Source: an uncultured Verrucomicrobia subdivision 3 bacterium | GTDB taxonomy: Bacteria > Verrucomicrobiota > Verrucomicrobiia > Limisphaerales > UBA11358 | Direction of reading: 5' to 3' | NCBI GenBank assembly: GCA_903918885.1 | Contig: CAIXFY010000072.1 | Span: 1 to 44,806, forward strand | Length of the DNA stretch: 44,806 bases | Shown here: one piece after another, positions 26,487-35,029 of the stretch | Layout of the letters: every line of letters starts with the position of its first letter | How positions within the stretch are numbered: the first letter of the stretch is position 1 | Made by a program: the position numbers and the translations under genes | The notes under the pieces: generated by a model | What the model was told of the DNA's origin: nothing | The model's input: the letters and a program-made list of their open reading frames with translations, nothing else | The model's database searches: none

Positions 26487-27692
26487 ATGTTTATTGACGA
26501 AATCAAAATCTACGCGCAGGCCGGCCACGGTGGCAAGGGCTGTGTGGCGTTCCATCGCGAAGCCTACATTACCAAGGGCGGGCCGAGCGGCGGCAACGGC
26601 GGACGCGGTGGCAGCGTTATTCTTCAGGCCGATCACGACCTGAACAATCTCATCCAGCAGTATTACGTTCCACGTCTCATCGCGCTCGGCGGCGAAGGCG
26701 GCATGGGCAAAGGCATGGACGGTCACGCGGGAAAAGATTTAATCGTCAAAGTTCCGTGCGGCACGCTCGTGTGGCAACTCAAGGACACCACTCCGCCCAT
26801 TGAGAAAAAAATGCGCCGCGATGACGACGAGGAAGAAGACGAAGAACAAAGCGAAAACATGATGCTCGGCACGAGCACGGGCAAGCGTCCGCTCTTCCGC
26901 ACGTCGCAGGGAAAATCGGCGCTGGAAATTGATTTGAGCAAGGATGCCGAGGACACGGAAAACACGCCGGACGGCATTGAAAACAAGGGCGAATTAGTCG
27001 CCGACCTCACGACGCACGGACAGCAATTTGTTTTGTGCAAAGGCGGACGCGGCGGCCTAGGCAATCGCAATTTCGCGACCGCGCGCCATCAGACGCCGCG
27101 TTTCGCACAACCGGGCGAACCCGGCTCGGAAGGCGAATATCTTTTGGAACTTCGCATTATGGCGGAGATCGGCCTAGTCGGTTATCCGAACGCCGGCAAG
27201 TCTACTTTGCTCACCGCGATTTCGCGTGCGCGGCCAAAAATTGCGGCGTATCCATTCACGACGTTGACGCCGCAGGTCGGCATCGTGGAATTTCTGCCGG
27301 ACTACAAGCGGTTGACCGTGTGCGACGTGCCCGGACTCATCGAAGGCGCACACAACAACGTCGGTCTCGGCCACGAATTTCTGCGCCACATCGAACGCTG
27401 CAAGATTATCGTGCTGCTCCTCGACATGGCGGGCACGGACAACCGCAAGCCGTGGGACGATTATAAGCAACTGCTCAAGGAACTGGAGCTTTACGATCCC
27501 GCGCTGCTGGAAAAAGACCGGCTCGTCGTCGCGAATAAAATGGATGAAGCCATCGCCGAAGAAAACTTGAAGCAGTTTAAAAAGAAATTTAAAAAAGTTT
27601 CCGTGCTGCCGATTTCCGCCGCGTTTGATCAGGGTTTGGAGAAATTTAAGCTGACTATTCGCGAGGCGGTGGAAGCAGCGGAAAAAGCTTAA
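26487..27692 (+). CDS. obgE: GTPase Obg/CgtA with an acidic insert
   Basis: Obg is an essential GTPase in 50S assembly and the stringent response. The 401-residue protein has the glycine-rich Obg fold (GPSGGNGGRGG, GGEGGMGKG) and G motifs: G1 GYPNAGKST (about 231), switch region PFTTLTPQVG, G3 DVPGLIEGA and G4 NKMDEA. Between about residues 100 and 167 the Obg domain carries an insert with RRDDDEEEDEEQ, a second acidic patch and predicted disorder, not found in the usual 340-residue core. There is no C-terminal OCT domain. Its last bases overlap the end of the convergent rsmD gene by 4 nt. Confidence 0.95.
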   Translation: MFIDEIKIYAQAGHGGKGCVAFHREAYITKGGPSGGNGGRGGSVILQADHDLNNLIQQYYVPRLIALGGEGGMGKGMDGHAGKDLIVKVPCGTLVWQLKDTTPPIEKKMRRDDDEEEDEEQSENMMLGTSTGKRPLFRTSQGKSALEIDLSKDAEDTENTPDGIENKGELVADLTTHGQQFVLCKGGRGGLGNRNFATARHQTPRFAQPGEPGSEGEYLLELRIMAEIGLVGYPNAGKSTLLTAISRARPKIAAYPFTTLTPQVGIVEFLPDYKRLTVCDVPGLIEGAHNNVGLGHEFLRHIERCKIIVLLLDMAGTDNRKPWDDYKQLLKELELYDPALLEKDRLVVANKMDEAIAEENLKQFKKKFKKVSVLPISAAFDQGLEKFKLTIREAVEAAEKA

Positions 27693-28261
27693 GCCAGTTC
27701 CAAAAAGCGCATCACGGTGTCGCCGTGCTTGAGCATTTTCACCTCTTTCCACGGCTCGACGAGCTCCAGCGTGTCGCGTTTCGTATGGCCAATCATCAAC
27801 CTTCCGCCGGGCGCGAGCAACTTTGGCAGACTAATATCGTCGAGCAATTGTTGAGCGAGTGAAGTGGAACGGCGGTTCACATTTTTTTCGCCGTAAGGCG
27901 GGTCGGCCAGAATCAAATCAAACTGTTTACCGCTTTCCACGAGTTGTTTCATCGCGGGAAAAACATCCTGCGTGCGCGTCTCCAAAATTTCGCCGTAGCC
28001 CGCCGCGACCGCGTTGCTGCGAATAAATTCCGCGTGGCGATGCGACTTCTCGATGCACAAAACCGAAGCCGCACCGCGACTCAGACATTCCAAACTCAAC
28101 GCACCGCTGCCGGCAAATAATTCGAGCACGCGTGCGTCCACCACGCGCGCGCCGAGCGAATTGAAGACGGCCTGCTTGACCAAATCTGGCGTGGGACGAA
28201 CGTCGAGTCCTTTGGGAACTTTCAGAATCCGCCGCGCTGCGTTGCCGCCAGTGATGCGCAT
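27689..28261 (-). CDS. rsmD: 16S rRNA m2G966 methyltransferase RsmD
   Basis: RsmD methylates guanine 966 of 16S rRNA with SAM. The 190-residue protein has RITGGNAARR at its start, RPTPDLVKQAVFNSL, the SAM motif VLELFAGSGALSLE and the catalytic ADPPYG. Length and motif order match the family. It is 5 nt downstream of the dienelactone-hydrolase-like gene on the same strand. Confidence 0.94.
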   Translation of the reverse strand: MRITGGNAARRILKVPKGLDVRPTPDLVKQAVFNSLGARVVDARVLELFAGSGALSLECLSRGAASVLCIEKSHRHAEFIRSNAVAAGYGEILETRTQDVFPAMKQLVESGKQFDLILADPPYGEKNVNRRSTSLAQQLLDDISLPKLLAPGGRLMIGHTKRDTLELVEPWKEVKMLKHGDTVMRFLELA

Positions 28262-28266
28262 GAAGT

Positions 28267-29040
28267 TTAATTAAAAGATTCGGCAAAGAACGTTTTCATG
28301 TCCGTCCACGAACGCTGGTCGGCGCGCGCGTTGTATTTTGCGCCGGGCGGATTGTCGTTCGCCATCGGCTGCGTGAAGCTGTGAACCGCGCCGCCGTATT
28401 TGATGAGCCGCCAGTCCACATCGGCGTCGCGCATTTCTTTTTCAAACGCCGCGAGGTCTTCCGGTTTCTCGAACGGATCGTCCGCGCCGTGGCACACGAG
28501 CACTTTGCATTTGATATTTTTGCCATCAGCGGGCGTGGGCGAATCCAATCCGCCGTGGAAGCTGACGACGCCGTTCAGTTCCGCGCCGCTGCGCGCGAGT
28601 TCCAGCACCGTCGTGCCGCCGAAACAATAGCCGATGGCCGCCACGCGCTTTGTGTCCACGAGCGGATTTTTCTTCAGCTCGGCCAGCCCGGCGTTCACGC
28701 GCTGGCGCAGCAACGCGCGGTCGGTCTTGTATTTCGTCGCTTCCGCGCCGGCCGCCGCGATGGATTGCGGGCGGATGCCCTTGCCGTAGATGTCCGCGCA
28801 AAACGCCTCATAGCCGAGGTGCGCGAGCATCGCCGCGCGATTCTCCTCGTAATCGGTCAGACCCATCCACTGATGCACGATGAGCACGCCAGGGCGCTTG
28901 CCGGAAAATGAATCGTCGTAGGCGAGATAACCCTCGAGCGTCGTGTCGCCCTGTTTGTATTCAATGGTCTTAGTCACCAGCTTTGCCTGCACAGACATCG
29001 CGCAAGTTACGGCGAGGAGCGAAAGTATTAATTTATTCAT
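28267..29040 (-). CDS. secreted dienelactone-hydrolase-like protein
   Basis: The alpha/beta-hydrolase family opens lactones or esters. The 257-residue precursor has a signal peptide (MNKLILSLLAVTCAMSVQA). The mature part has GYLAYDDSFSGKRPGVLIVH, the cysteine nucleophile elbow GYCFGGTTV, the acid in VCHGADDPF, and the histidine in GAVHSFTQP. The Cys-Asp-His triad is complete. Export is unusual for classical dienelactone hydrolases, so the substrate is probably a periplasmic ester and cannot be named. It is likely co-transcribed with rsmD. Confidence 0.88.
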   Translation of the reverse strand: MNKLILSLLAVTCAMSVQAKLVTKTIEYKQGDTTLEGYLAYDDSFSGKRPGVLIVHQWMGLTDYEENRAAMLAHLGYEAFCADIYGKGIRPQSIAAAGAEATKYKTDRALLRQRVNAGLAELKKNPLVDTKRVAAIGYCFGGTTVLELARSGAELNGVVSFHGGLDSPTPADGKNIKCKVLVCHGADDPFEKPEDLAAFEKEMRDADVDWRLIKYGGAVHSFTQPMANDNPPGAKYNARADQRSWTDMKTFFAESFN

Positions 29041-29113
29041 GCGGCTACTTTAACCGTTTTCGTGCCGATTGCCAATGACTTGACACCTTTCGCGCGACAC
29101 GGATGCTATCTTC

Positions 29114-29617
29114 GTGCAAATTCTTGAACCGCCCGACTCACATCATCTCGACGCCGCCATCGGCTGGCTCGGGCTGGGCTGCGCGGACGACTCGCGCGCT
29201 GAGCTGGAAAAAATTTCTGCCGTCAATCAACTGCATTCCGATGTGCTCGAAGTGCGCTGGACGATTTGCGCGCATGATCAGCGCTGGAACGACGCGCTGA
29301 CGATTGCGGAACTAGAATTACAAACCACGCCCGAAGAATCTTCCGGCTGGCTGCATCGCGCGTATGCGTTGCGCCGCGTGCGCGACGGCGGTTTGCCGCA
29401 GGCGTGGCGGGCATTGCTGCCGGCGGTGGAAAAATTTTCCACCGAACCGATCATTCCCTACAATCTCGCCTGCTACGCTTGTCAGTTGAACCAACTGACC
29501 GATGCGCGGACTTGGCTGTAACGCGCCGTAAAAATCGGCGACAAGGATGAAATCAAGAAAATGGCCCTGGCGGATGACGATTTGAAACCGCTGTGGCCGG
29601 AGATTGAAAAGTTCTAA
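29114..29617 (+). pseudogene. TPR-like protein interrupted by one in-frame TAA
   Basis: The frame starts at GTG 29114 and runs 135 codons to TAA at 29519-29521. The same frame then continues for 31 sense codons (RAVKIGDKDEIKKMALADDD onward) to TAA at 29615-29617. The joined 166-residue product is a smooth TPR-like helical repeat protein, with ACYACQLNQLTDARTWL before the stop and RAVKIGD after it, where a Glu codon (GAA to TAA) would fit. It is either a young nonsense mutation, a sequencing error or a readthrough site. The first 135 residues may still fold. Helical-repeat proteins of this kind usually bind partners; no specific role is known. Confidence 0.7.
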
Positions 29618-29626
29618 ATCAAAAAA

Positions 29627-29692
29627 GCCACCGAGGCACAGAGCGCACAGAGCCTGAATTTTCTCGGTGAACTCTGTGTCTCTGTGGCAAAA
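29627..29692. repeat. CACAGAG inverted repeat
   Basis: GCCACCGAGGCACAGAGCGC and ACAGAG on the left face CTCTGTGTCTCTGTGGC on the right, enclosing about 20 bases. The inner AACTCTGTG/CACAGAG pairing gives a long imperfect hairpin. It lies between the TPR-like pseudogene and the ABC ATPase gene. Confidence 0.6.
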
Positions 29693-29700
29693 TCATTCCA

Positions 29701-30510
29701 GTGAAAATTTCCCGACCCATTCTTGAAGTCGCCGATTTGTGCATCGTGCGCGACAGAACGGTGATTTTGCGCGATGTGGACTGGCGCGTGCGGCGCGGCG
29801 AGCATTGGGTGATTCTCGGCGCGAACGGTTCCGGCAAAACTTCGTTGTTGAGCGCGTTGACTGGTTATCTGATGCCGACGAGCGGCGAGATTTCCGTGCT
29901 GGGCGAAACTTACGGCGAATCTGATTGGCGCGAGCTTCGGAAACAAATCGGTCTCGTCAGTTCCTCCATCCGGCAAATGATGTCCGACGCCGAAACGGCG
30001 CTGGAAACGGTGGCGAGCAGCAAATACGCGATGATAGATTTCTGGGGGCGGTTGAGCCGCACCGATAAAATCACGGCGATGCGGCTCCTGAAGCAAATCG
30101 AATGCGAATATCTCGCCGACCGCGAATGGCGCGTCCTGTCGCAGGGCGAACGCCAGCGGGTTTTGATCGGCCGCGCGCTAATGGCCAAGCCGCGCGTGTT
30201 GATTTTGGACGAACCGTGCGCGGGGCTCGATCCGGCGGCGCGGGAACACTTTCTGCAATTTCTACAGCGGCTCGGCGCGCAAAAAAATTCGCCGACGCTA
30301 ATTTTTGTGACGCATCACGTCGAAGAAATCATGCCGGTGTTTTCGCACGTTTTGATTTTGAAAAATGGCGCGGTGCTGGCGGCGGGTGAAAAAATGACGG
30401 CCTTGACGGTAGACAATCTGGCGGCGGCTTTTGCGGCGAAGTTAAAGCTGCAATTAGCTGACGGCCGTTACGCGATGGACGTATCGTCAAAGCGCAGCAC
30501 GGTGGTTTGA
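29701..30510 (+). CDS. ABC transporter ATP-binding protein
   Basis: The protein has 269 residues from GTG 29701. It has Walker A GANGSGKTS (40-48), signature LSQGERQR, Walker B VLILDEPCAGLDP, and H-loop VTHHVEEI. The form is close to the YlmA/ModF-like stand-alone ATPases, with a C-terminal extension of about 40 residues. No permease or binding-protein gene is adjacent, so it either serves a transporter elsewhere or has a non-transport role. It converges on the gene ending at 30512. Confidence 0.85.
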   Translation: MKISRPILEVADLCIVRDRTVILRDVDWRVRRGEHWVILGANGSGKTSLLSALTGYLMPTSGEISVLGETYGESDWRELRKQIGLVSSSIRQMMSDAETALETVASSKYAMIDFWGRLSRTDKITAMRLLKQIECEYLADREWRVLSQGERQRVLIGRALMAKPRVLILDEPCAGLDPAAREHFLQFLQRLGAQKNSPTLIFVTHHVEEIMPVFSHVLILKNGAVLAAGEKMTALTVDNLAAAFAAKLKLQLADGRYAMDVSSKRSTVV

Positions 30511-30511
30511 T

Positions 30512-31933
30512 TTACACCGCCGGGGTTTTCTGCGCCCAGCCGAATAGCTGTTTGCCTTTGATGACTTCAAAGATTTGCGGCGGGATTAATTTGCTCAACG
30601 CCTCGTCGCCAGAATGGATTTTCGCCAGCACTTCGCCGGAATAAATCTTCAGCGCGTCGGCGTTGTAGTTTTTGATGTCCACGATGAACTGGTTGTCCAC
30701 GAGATGTTGGTAGAGGTGGCGCAGGTGCGGCGCGACATCGAGATTTTCGACGGTGAAAAGCTTGCCGGTCTTTTTGTCGAGCGAGGGATAGACGTAGAGC
30801 TTCGCGCCGTTTTTGAAGAGCTGGCCGAGGGATTCCATGAGGCCGCCGGGTAGGTCGGTGTAAAATTTTTCGTCCAGCACATCACGTAGACGCACTAGGC
30901 CGATGGGCAGGCCGATGGGTTTCTGCGTGTGTCGCGCAAGATAGGCGAGCAGGCGATGGTAACGGAGAAAGTTGGAGATTAACACCGGTTTGCCGAGCGC
31001 GCCGAGCGTGTCCACGCGGTCGAGAAAATCGCGGTGGTCAATCGCGTCGCCGACCTGTAACTGACGCAGCGTCATCTCGAACATGGCGACGGGCGTTTCC
31101 CCATGTAGCGCGGGTTCCTGAACGAACTGTTCCTGCGCGCGTTCCATCATGTCGAGCATCGGGTTGGTGATGGGACGAAAACTGCCGCGTTCGAGCAGGA
31201 CGGGTTTTTTGTAAAGGAGTTCGCTGGGGATGACCGTTTCACCATTGGCCGTGAACATGGCGGCTTCGGTGAGCCATTGTTCGACAAGCTGGAGCGCCAT
31301 GAGCCGGTTGTCCACGCCGGTGAAGGCCGGTCCAGAAAATTTAATCATGTCCACTTCCACGCGCTGGCTATTAAGACCGTCGAGCAGCGAACCAATGAGC
31401 CGCGCCGGTTCAATGTGCTGATAGAACGCGCCGTGAATCAGATTTACACCAATGATACCAACGGTTTCCTGCTGGCGCGGTGTTTCCCAATCCAGTAGCC
31501 GCACATGAATGATGATGGTGGAAGGATCGCCGTGCGGGTGCACCTGAAACTTGATACCGAGCCAACCCTGGCCTTCTTCGAGTCCGGGTCGCGCACCTTG
31601 TTTGGTGGCGACGGTGTTGGCGAAGGCAAAGAACGTGCACTTGTCACCGCGCGTTTTGTCGAGCCGCTTGAGGAGCAAATCAAATTCCAAATCCAACATC
31701 GCCTGCAGACGCTTGCGGCTGACGTAGCGTTCCGCTGCGCCGTAAATCGCGTCGCTCACGGCCATGTCGTAGGCGGAAATGGTTTTGGCCACGGTGCCTG
31801 ACGCCTTGCCGACGTGAAAAAACCAGCGAGCGACTTCCTGCCCAGCGCCAATTTCAGCGAATGTGCCGTAACGCTTGGCGTCGAGATTAATCTGGAGGGC
31901 TTTTTGGCCGGTGTTCAGCTTATCCGTGCTCAT
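30512..31933 (-). CDS. conserved soluble protein of unknown function
   Basis: The protein has 473 residues, with no signal peptide or membrane segment. Conserved-looking blocks are GTFAEIGAGQEVARWFFHVG, SGTVAKTISAYDM, RYVSRKRLQAML, and EVDMIKFSGPAFTGVDNRLM. It resembles a family that I recall in Bacteroidota and Chlorobiota genomes, with unhelpful or doubtful enzyme names, but I cannot verify this. No HxGH nucleotidyltransferase motif or other catalytic signature is visible. It diverges from the DAHP synthase gene. No function should be assigned. Confidence 0.8.
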   Translation of the reverse strand: MSTDKLNTGQKALQINLDAKRYGTFAEIGAGQEVARWFFHVGKASGTVAKTISAYDMAVSDAIYGAAERYVSRKRLQAMLDLEFDLLLKRLDKTRGDKCTFFAFANTVATKQGARPGLEEGQGWLGIKFQVHPHGDPSTIIIHVRLLDWETPRQQETVGIIGVNLIHGAFYQHIEPARLIGSLLDGLNSQRVEVDMIKFSGPAFTGVDNRLMALQLVEQWLTEAAMFTANGETVIPSELLYKKPVLLERGSFRPITNPMLDMMERAQEQFVQEPALHGETPVAMFEMTLRQLQVGDAIDHRDFLDRVDTLGALGKPVLISNFLRYHRLLAYLARHTQKPIGLPIGLVRLRDVLDEKFYTDLPGGLMESLGQLFKNGAKLYVYPSLDKKTGKLFTVENLDVAPHLRHLYQHLVDNQFIVDIKNYNADALKIYSGEVLAKIHSGDEALSKLIPPQIFEVIKGKQLFGWAQKTPAV

Positions 31934-32014
31934 ATCCTTGTGGCCGGAAAATACACAAAATCCGATGCGTGTCCAACAAGATGCGTTTCGACTTTCCGCA
32001 ACGCGAGTTGGTGC

Positions 32015-32020
32015 TATAAT
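32015..32020 (+). promoter_or_regulatory. consensus -10 box of the DAHP synthase gene
   Basis: A perfect TATAAT lies 8 nt before the ATG at 32029, which would start transcription at or within 2 nt of the start codon and give a leaderless mRNA. The -35 is weak: TCGACT at 31988-31993 is 21 nt away. No Shine-Dalgarno sequence is present. Confidence 0.5.
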
Positions 32021-32028
32021 TGTCGCCC

Positions 32029-33075
32029 ATGTATCGCACGCAGGATTTACACGTCAAAGAAATCGTTCCGCTGCTCTCGCCGCGCGCCATGAAAGCGTTA
32101 TCGCCCACGCCGGAGAAAGTAAACGACTTCGTGGCGCAGTCGCGCGACCGCGTCATCCGCATCTTGAACCAACAAGATTCGCGGCTACTCGTCGTCATCG
32201 GACCATGCTCGATTCACGATGAAAAATCGGCGTTGGAATACGCGACGCGCCTAGCGAAGTTACAAAAGGAGTTTGCCGATAAAATGGAAATCGTGATGCG
32301 CGTCTATTTTGAGAAACCGCGCACGACCATCGGCTGGAAGGGATTGGTCAACGATCCGCATCTCGACGGTTCGCAAGACATCGAAGCCGGTTTGAAAATC
32401 GCGCGCAAATTGCTGTTGCAAATCAACGCGCTTGGATTGTCGGCGGCGACGGAATTTCTCGACCCCATCGTGCCGCAATACATCGCCGACCTCATCACTT
32501 GGGCGGCCATCGGTGCGCGCACTACGGAATCGCAAACGCACCGCGAAATGGCGAGCGGCCTCTCGATGCCGGTCGGTTTGAAGAACGCCACGGACGGCAG
32601 CTTGCAGGTGGCGATTGACGCGATGGGCGCGACACGGCATCCGCATAGTTTTCTGGGCTTGAACGAAGACGGCGTGACGAGCATCGTCCGCACGAACGGC
32701 AACCCGAACGCGCACGTCGTCCTGCGCGGCGGTCGGGCGATGACGAACTACGACGCGGCGAGCATCGCGGCGGCGGAGCAGAAACTGGCCGCCGAAAAAC
32801 TGCCGCCGGTGCTGATGGTGGATTGCAGCCACGCGAACTCGGAAAAAAAATTCGCCAAGCAGGAGGAAGTCTGGCACAGCGTCATCGCGCAGCGCGCGGG
32901 CGGGACCAAATCGCTCATCGGGCTGATGGTGGAAAGCCATTTGAACGAGGGTAACCAGCCGATTCCGAAGAAAATTTCCGAACTACGCTACGGCGTGAGC
33001 ATCACCGATTCGTGCATCGGCTGGGAAACGACCGAGCGGATGCTGCGCTGGGGCTACGAGACGCTGAAGAAATAA
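32029..33075 (+). CDS. aroF: 3-deoxy-7-phosphoheptulonate synthase (class I)
   Basis: The enzyme condenses erythrose 4-phosphate and phosphoenolpyruvate, the first shikimate step. The 348-residue protein has LLVVIGPCSIHDEKSAL, MRVYFEKPRTTIGWKGLVND, SAATEFLDPIVPQYIADLI, TTESQTHREMASGLSMPVG, and VDCSHANSEK. These are the PEP- and metal-binding signatures of the AroF/G/H type. Which feedback inhibitor it senses is not readable. It begins after a strong -10 box and ends at a hairpin terminator (33090). Confidence 0.94.
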   Translation: MYRTQDLHVKEIVPLLSPRAMKALSPTPEKVNDFVAQSRDRVIRILNQQDSRLLVVIGPCSIHDEKSALEYATRLAKLQKEFADKMEIVMRVYFEKPRTTIGWKGLVNDPHLDGSQDIEAGLKIARKLLLQINALGLSAATEFLDPIVPQYIADLITWAAIGARTTESQTHREMASGLSMPVGLKNATDGSLQVAIDAMGATRHPHSFLGLNEDGVTSIVRTNGNPNAHVVLRGGRAMTNYDAASIAAAEQKLAAEKLPPVLMVDCSHANSEKKFAKQEEVWHSVIAQRAGGTKSLIGLMVESHLNEGNQPIPKKISELRYGVSITDSCIGWETTERMLRWGYETLKK

Positions 33076-33089
33076 TTTCCGCCAAAGTA

Positions 33090-33127
33090 AAATCCCCGCC
33101 GAAAGTTTTCAGCGGGGATTTTTGTTT
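33090..33127 (+). terminator. intrinsic terminator after the DAHP synthase gene
   Basis: AAATCCCCGC (33090-33099) pairs with GCGGGGATTT (33112-33121), a perfect 10-bp stem followed by a T-rich run. It faces the convergent FadL-type gene. Confidence 0.88.
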
Positions 33128-33133
33128 TGGATT

Positions 33134-34375
33134 TCAGAAGGCGTAATTGTAGGCCAGGGAAATCAGGTGGACATTGAAGCTGTATTTGCCGTGAATCGGA
33201 TTCGCAGGGTCGGTGATGTTGCGGTCGTTGTAGAAATCGAGGCCGTAAGCGGCTTCAAGCGAGCTGTGCCGGCCGTGCCAGCCGAGCCCGATGGTGAAGA
33301 CGTTTTGATTCGCGTCGGGGATGGTTGGCGAGAGGGTCGAGTCCGGCACGGGGCTTTCAAAGAACTGGTAGCCGGCGCGCAGCACCCAGTGGTCGGCGAA
33401 TTTCCAGTCGCCGCCAAAACCAACGGTGAAGGTGTCATGCCAGTTTTCCGGAATGGTTTGCGTGAGGTTGCCGACGGCGGGTAGCACGCCGGTGGTGATT
33501 CCCAGATTTTTGAACATCGAAAACTGCACCCATTCAACGTCGGATTCCAGACGGATTTTGTCCGTGAGCGCAATGCCGTAGCCGAGTTGAACGATGTTCG
33601 GATATTTGATCTGGCTGCCGAAGGAGGTAGGCGTGCCGGGGAAATTTTCCAACCGCGCCGTGCCGCTGTAATCCACAGTCATCGTGGAACGGTAGGTCAA
33701 TGCGAGGCGCTGGCGGTCGTCAATTTTCCAAGTGATGCCGAGGTTGCCGCCAACGCCGACGCCATCGCTGTCGCCATGGACTTCGGCACTCTGGGTTGCT
33801 GAGACGGGAAAAGCGAGCTGGCGGATTTCCAAATCCGACCACATGACATCCAGACCTACGCCGATTTGCAGGCGGTCGCATAGTTTGTAAGCGAAGGTCG
33901 GATTGATGTTGATGGTGGTGAGCTTGCCGAAATTGGCGGCGTTGTAGAGCGGGCCGCCCAGCTGGTAAGCCGATGAGCTTTTGTCCCACTGATTGCCCAA
34001 ACCGTAAGGCACGGTCACACCCAAACCGACGGCCATGCGGTCGTTGAGCGGGACGGTCGCAAAGAAATTCGGCAGCACCTTGATTGGGTGAATGGTGGAA
34101 GCGGACTCGCCGGTCGGTGATTTGTAATCCACGTTGATATAAATCACCGAAGGCGTCAGTTGCGCCTCGGTGTTGGTGATGTCGACAATGTTGGCCGGAT
34201 TGTTCTGCACCGCCGTGGCGTCGTCCACCTGCGCGATGCGGCCGCCGGAGCGCCCCAAATCGAACGCGCCGATGGTGGCATCGCGAAAGCCTTCAGCAAA
34301 GGCGCCGGTTGAAACCACCAGAACAGCGGTGGCCAGACTGAGTCGGAGAAGTGGGGTTTGCTTGTGGATTTTCAT
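33134..34375 (-). CDS. OmpP1/FadL/TodX-type outer-membrane transporter
   Basis: FadL-type barrels carry long-chain fatty acids or aromatics through the outer membrane. The 413-residue precursor from ATG 34375 has a signal peptide (SLATAVLVVSTGAFA), then the conserved N-terminal plug region (GAFDLGRSGGRIAQVDDATA, NNPAN), and a long barrel with alternating aromatic strands. The C-terminal strand ends in Phe (SLAYNYAF), typical for Bam-assembled porins. It diverges from the FabZ-like gene that starts the signalling cluster. An import role for a fatty acid-derived signal is conceivable but unsupported by anything except proximity. Confidence 0.85.
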   Translation of the reverse strand: MKIHKQTPLLRLSLATAVLVVSTGAFAEGFRDATIGAFDLGRSGGRIAQVDDATAVQNNPANIVDITNTEAQLTPSVIYINVDYKSPTGESASTIHPIKVLPNFFATVPLNDRMAVGLGVTVPYGLGNQWDKSSSAYQLGGPLYNAANFGKLTTININPTFAYKLCDRLQIGVGLDVMWSDLEIRQLAFPVSATQSAEVHGDSDGVGVGGNLGITWKIDDRQRLALTYRSTMTVDYSGTARLENFPGTPTSFGSQIKYPNIVQLGYGIALTDKIRLESDVEWVQFSMFKNLGITTGVLPAVGNLTQTIPENWHDTFTVGFGGDWKFADHWVLRAGYQFFESPVPDSTLSPTIPDANQNVFTIGLGWHGRHSSLEAAYGLDFYNDRNITDPANPIHGKYSFNVHLISLAYNYAF

Positions 34376-34549
34376 AGGTAAAACTGATTGGCTCCGCCGT
34401 GTTTTGAAACAACGGCCGGAAAAATGCAAGCAAAACATCCGGTAGAACCGGTATTCCGACCGCCAGTGGCCGGGCCGAGGCCCAAAGTGCCGATGCAAAT
34501 TTATTTTCAAAGCCATCGGTTTTGCACTATACAGAAGGCGGCTGAAATC
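34376..34549. promoter_or_regulatory. divergent control region before the FabZ-like gene
   Basis: CCGATG near 34492 and CATCGG near 34515 form an inverted repeat around an AT-rich core. TTGCACTATACA near 34521-34532 contains a TATACA that could be the -10 of the signalling cluster. There is no clear -35. Both assignments are weak. Confidence 0.3.
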
Positions 34550-35011
34550 ATGAATCAAAACCCGCTCACGCAAATGCCGGACACCGACAAGCGTCCGATT
34601 TATTTTCGCCCTCAATTGGAAGCCATGTTTCTGCCGGTGGAACAGATGCTGCAGATTGACCGGGTGACTTCCATCGATGGCAAGTGTTTGGTTTGCGAAA
34701 TGGATGTGCCTGGACATTGGGTTTTTCCGCTGCACTTTCCGACCGACCCCATATTCCCGGGCACACTTTTGATTGAAGCCGCTGGCCAAGCGGTGGCGGT
34801 CTGGGGCTGGCACGCCGGGCTACGCGGACGGCCGCGCTTAGTCAAAGTAGAAGCAAAGTTTGAAAGTCCGGTGCTGCCCGATGATCAAGTCGTTACATTT
34901 GTGGCATCGGTGCATCTGCGAAAAAACATATGTCTGGGCACCGTTGAACTTTTTGTGCGGGAGCGAAAAGTCGCCACCGTTACGGCGGTGATTATCATCG
35001 CTCCGTTTTAA
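34550..35011 (+). CDS. FabZ-like 3-hydroxyacyl-ACP dehydratase (hotdog fold)
   Basis: FabZ dehydrates 3-hydroxyacyl-ACP to trans-2-enoyl-ACP; relatives bind other acyl thioesters. The 153-residue protein from ATG 34550 keeps the catalytic histidine in PLHFPTDPIFPG (His62) and the catalytic glutamate in LLIEAAGQ (Glu76). It has a longer N-terminus than FabZ, AGQAVAVWGW in place of the usual AAQ helix, and ends in TVTAVIIIAPF. It starts the gene run 34550-39120 and is followed after 18 nt by the methyltransferase. Supplying or tailoring a 3-hydroxyacyl substrate for that protein is inference. Confidence 0.8.
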   Translation: MNQNPLTQMPDTDKRPIYFRPQLEAMFLPVEQMLQIDRVTSIDGKCLVCEMDVPGHWVFPLHFPTDPIFPGTLLIEAAGQAVAVWGWHAGLRGRPRLVKVEAKFESPVLPDDQVVTFVASVHLRKNICLGTVELFVRERKVATVTAVIIIAPF

Positions 35012-35029
35012 CTCGGGATTACGCCAGAT

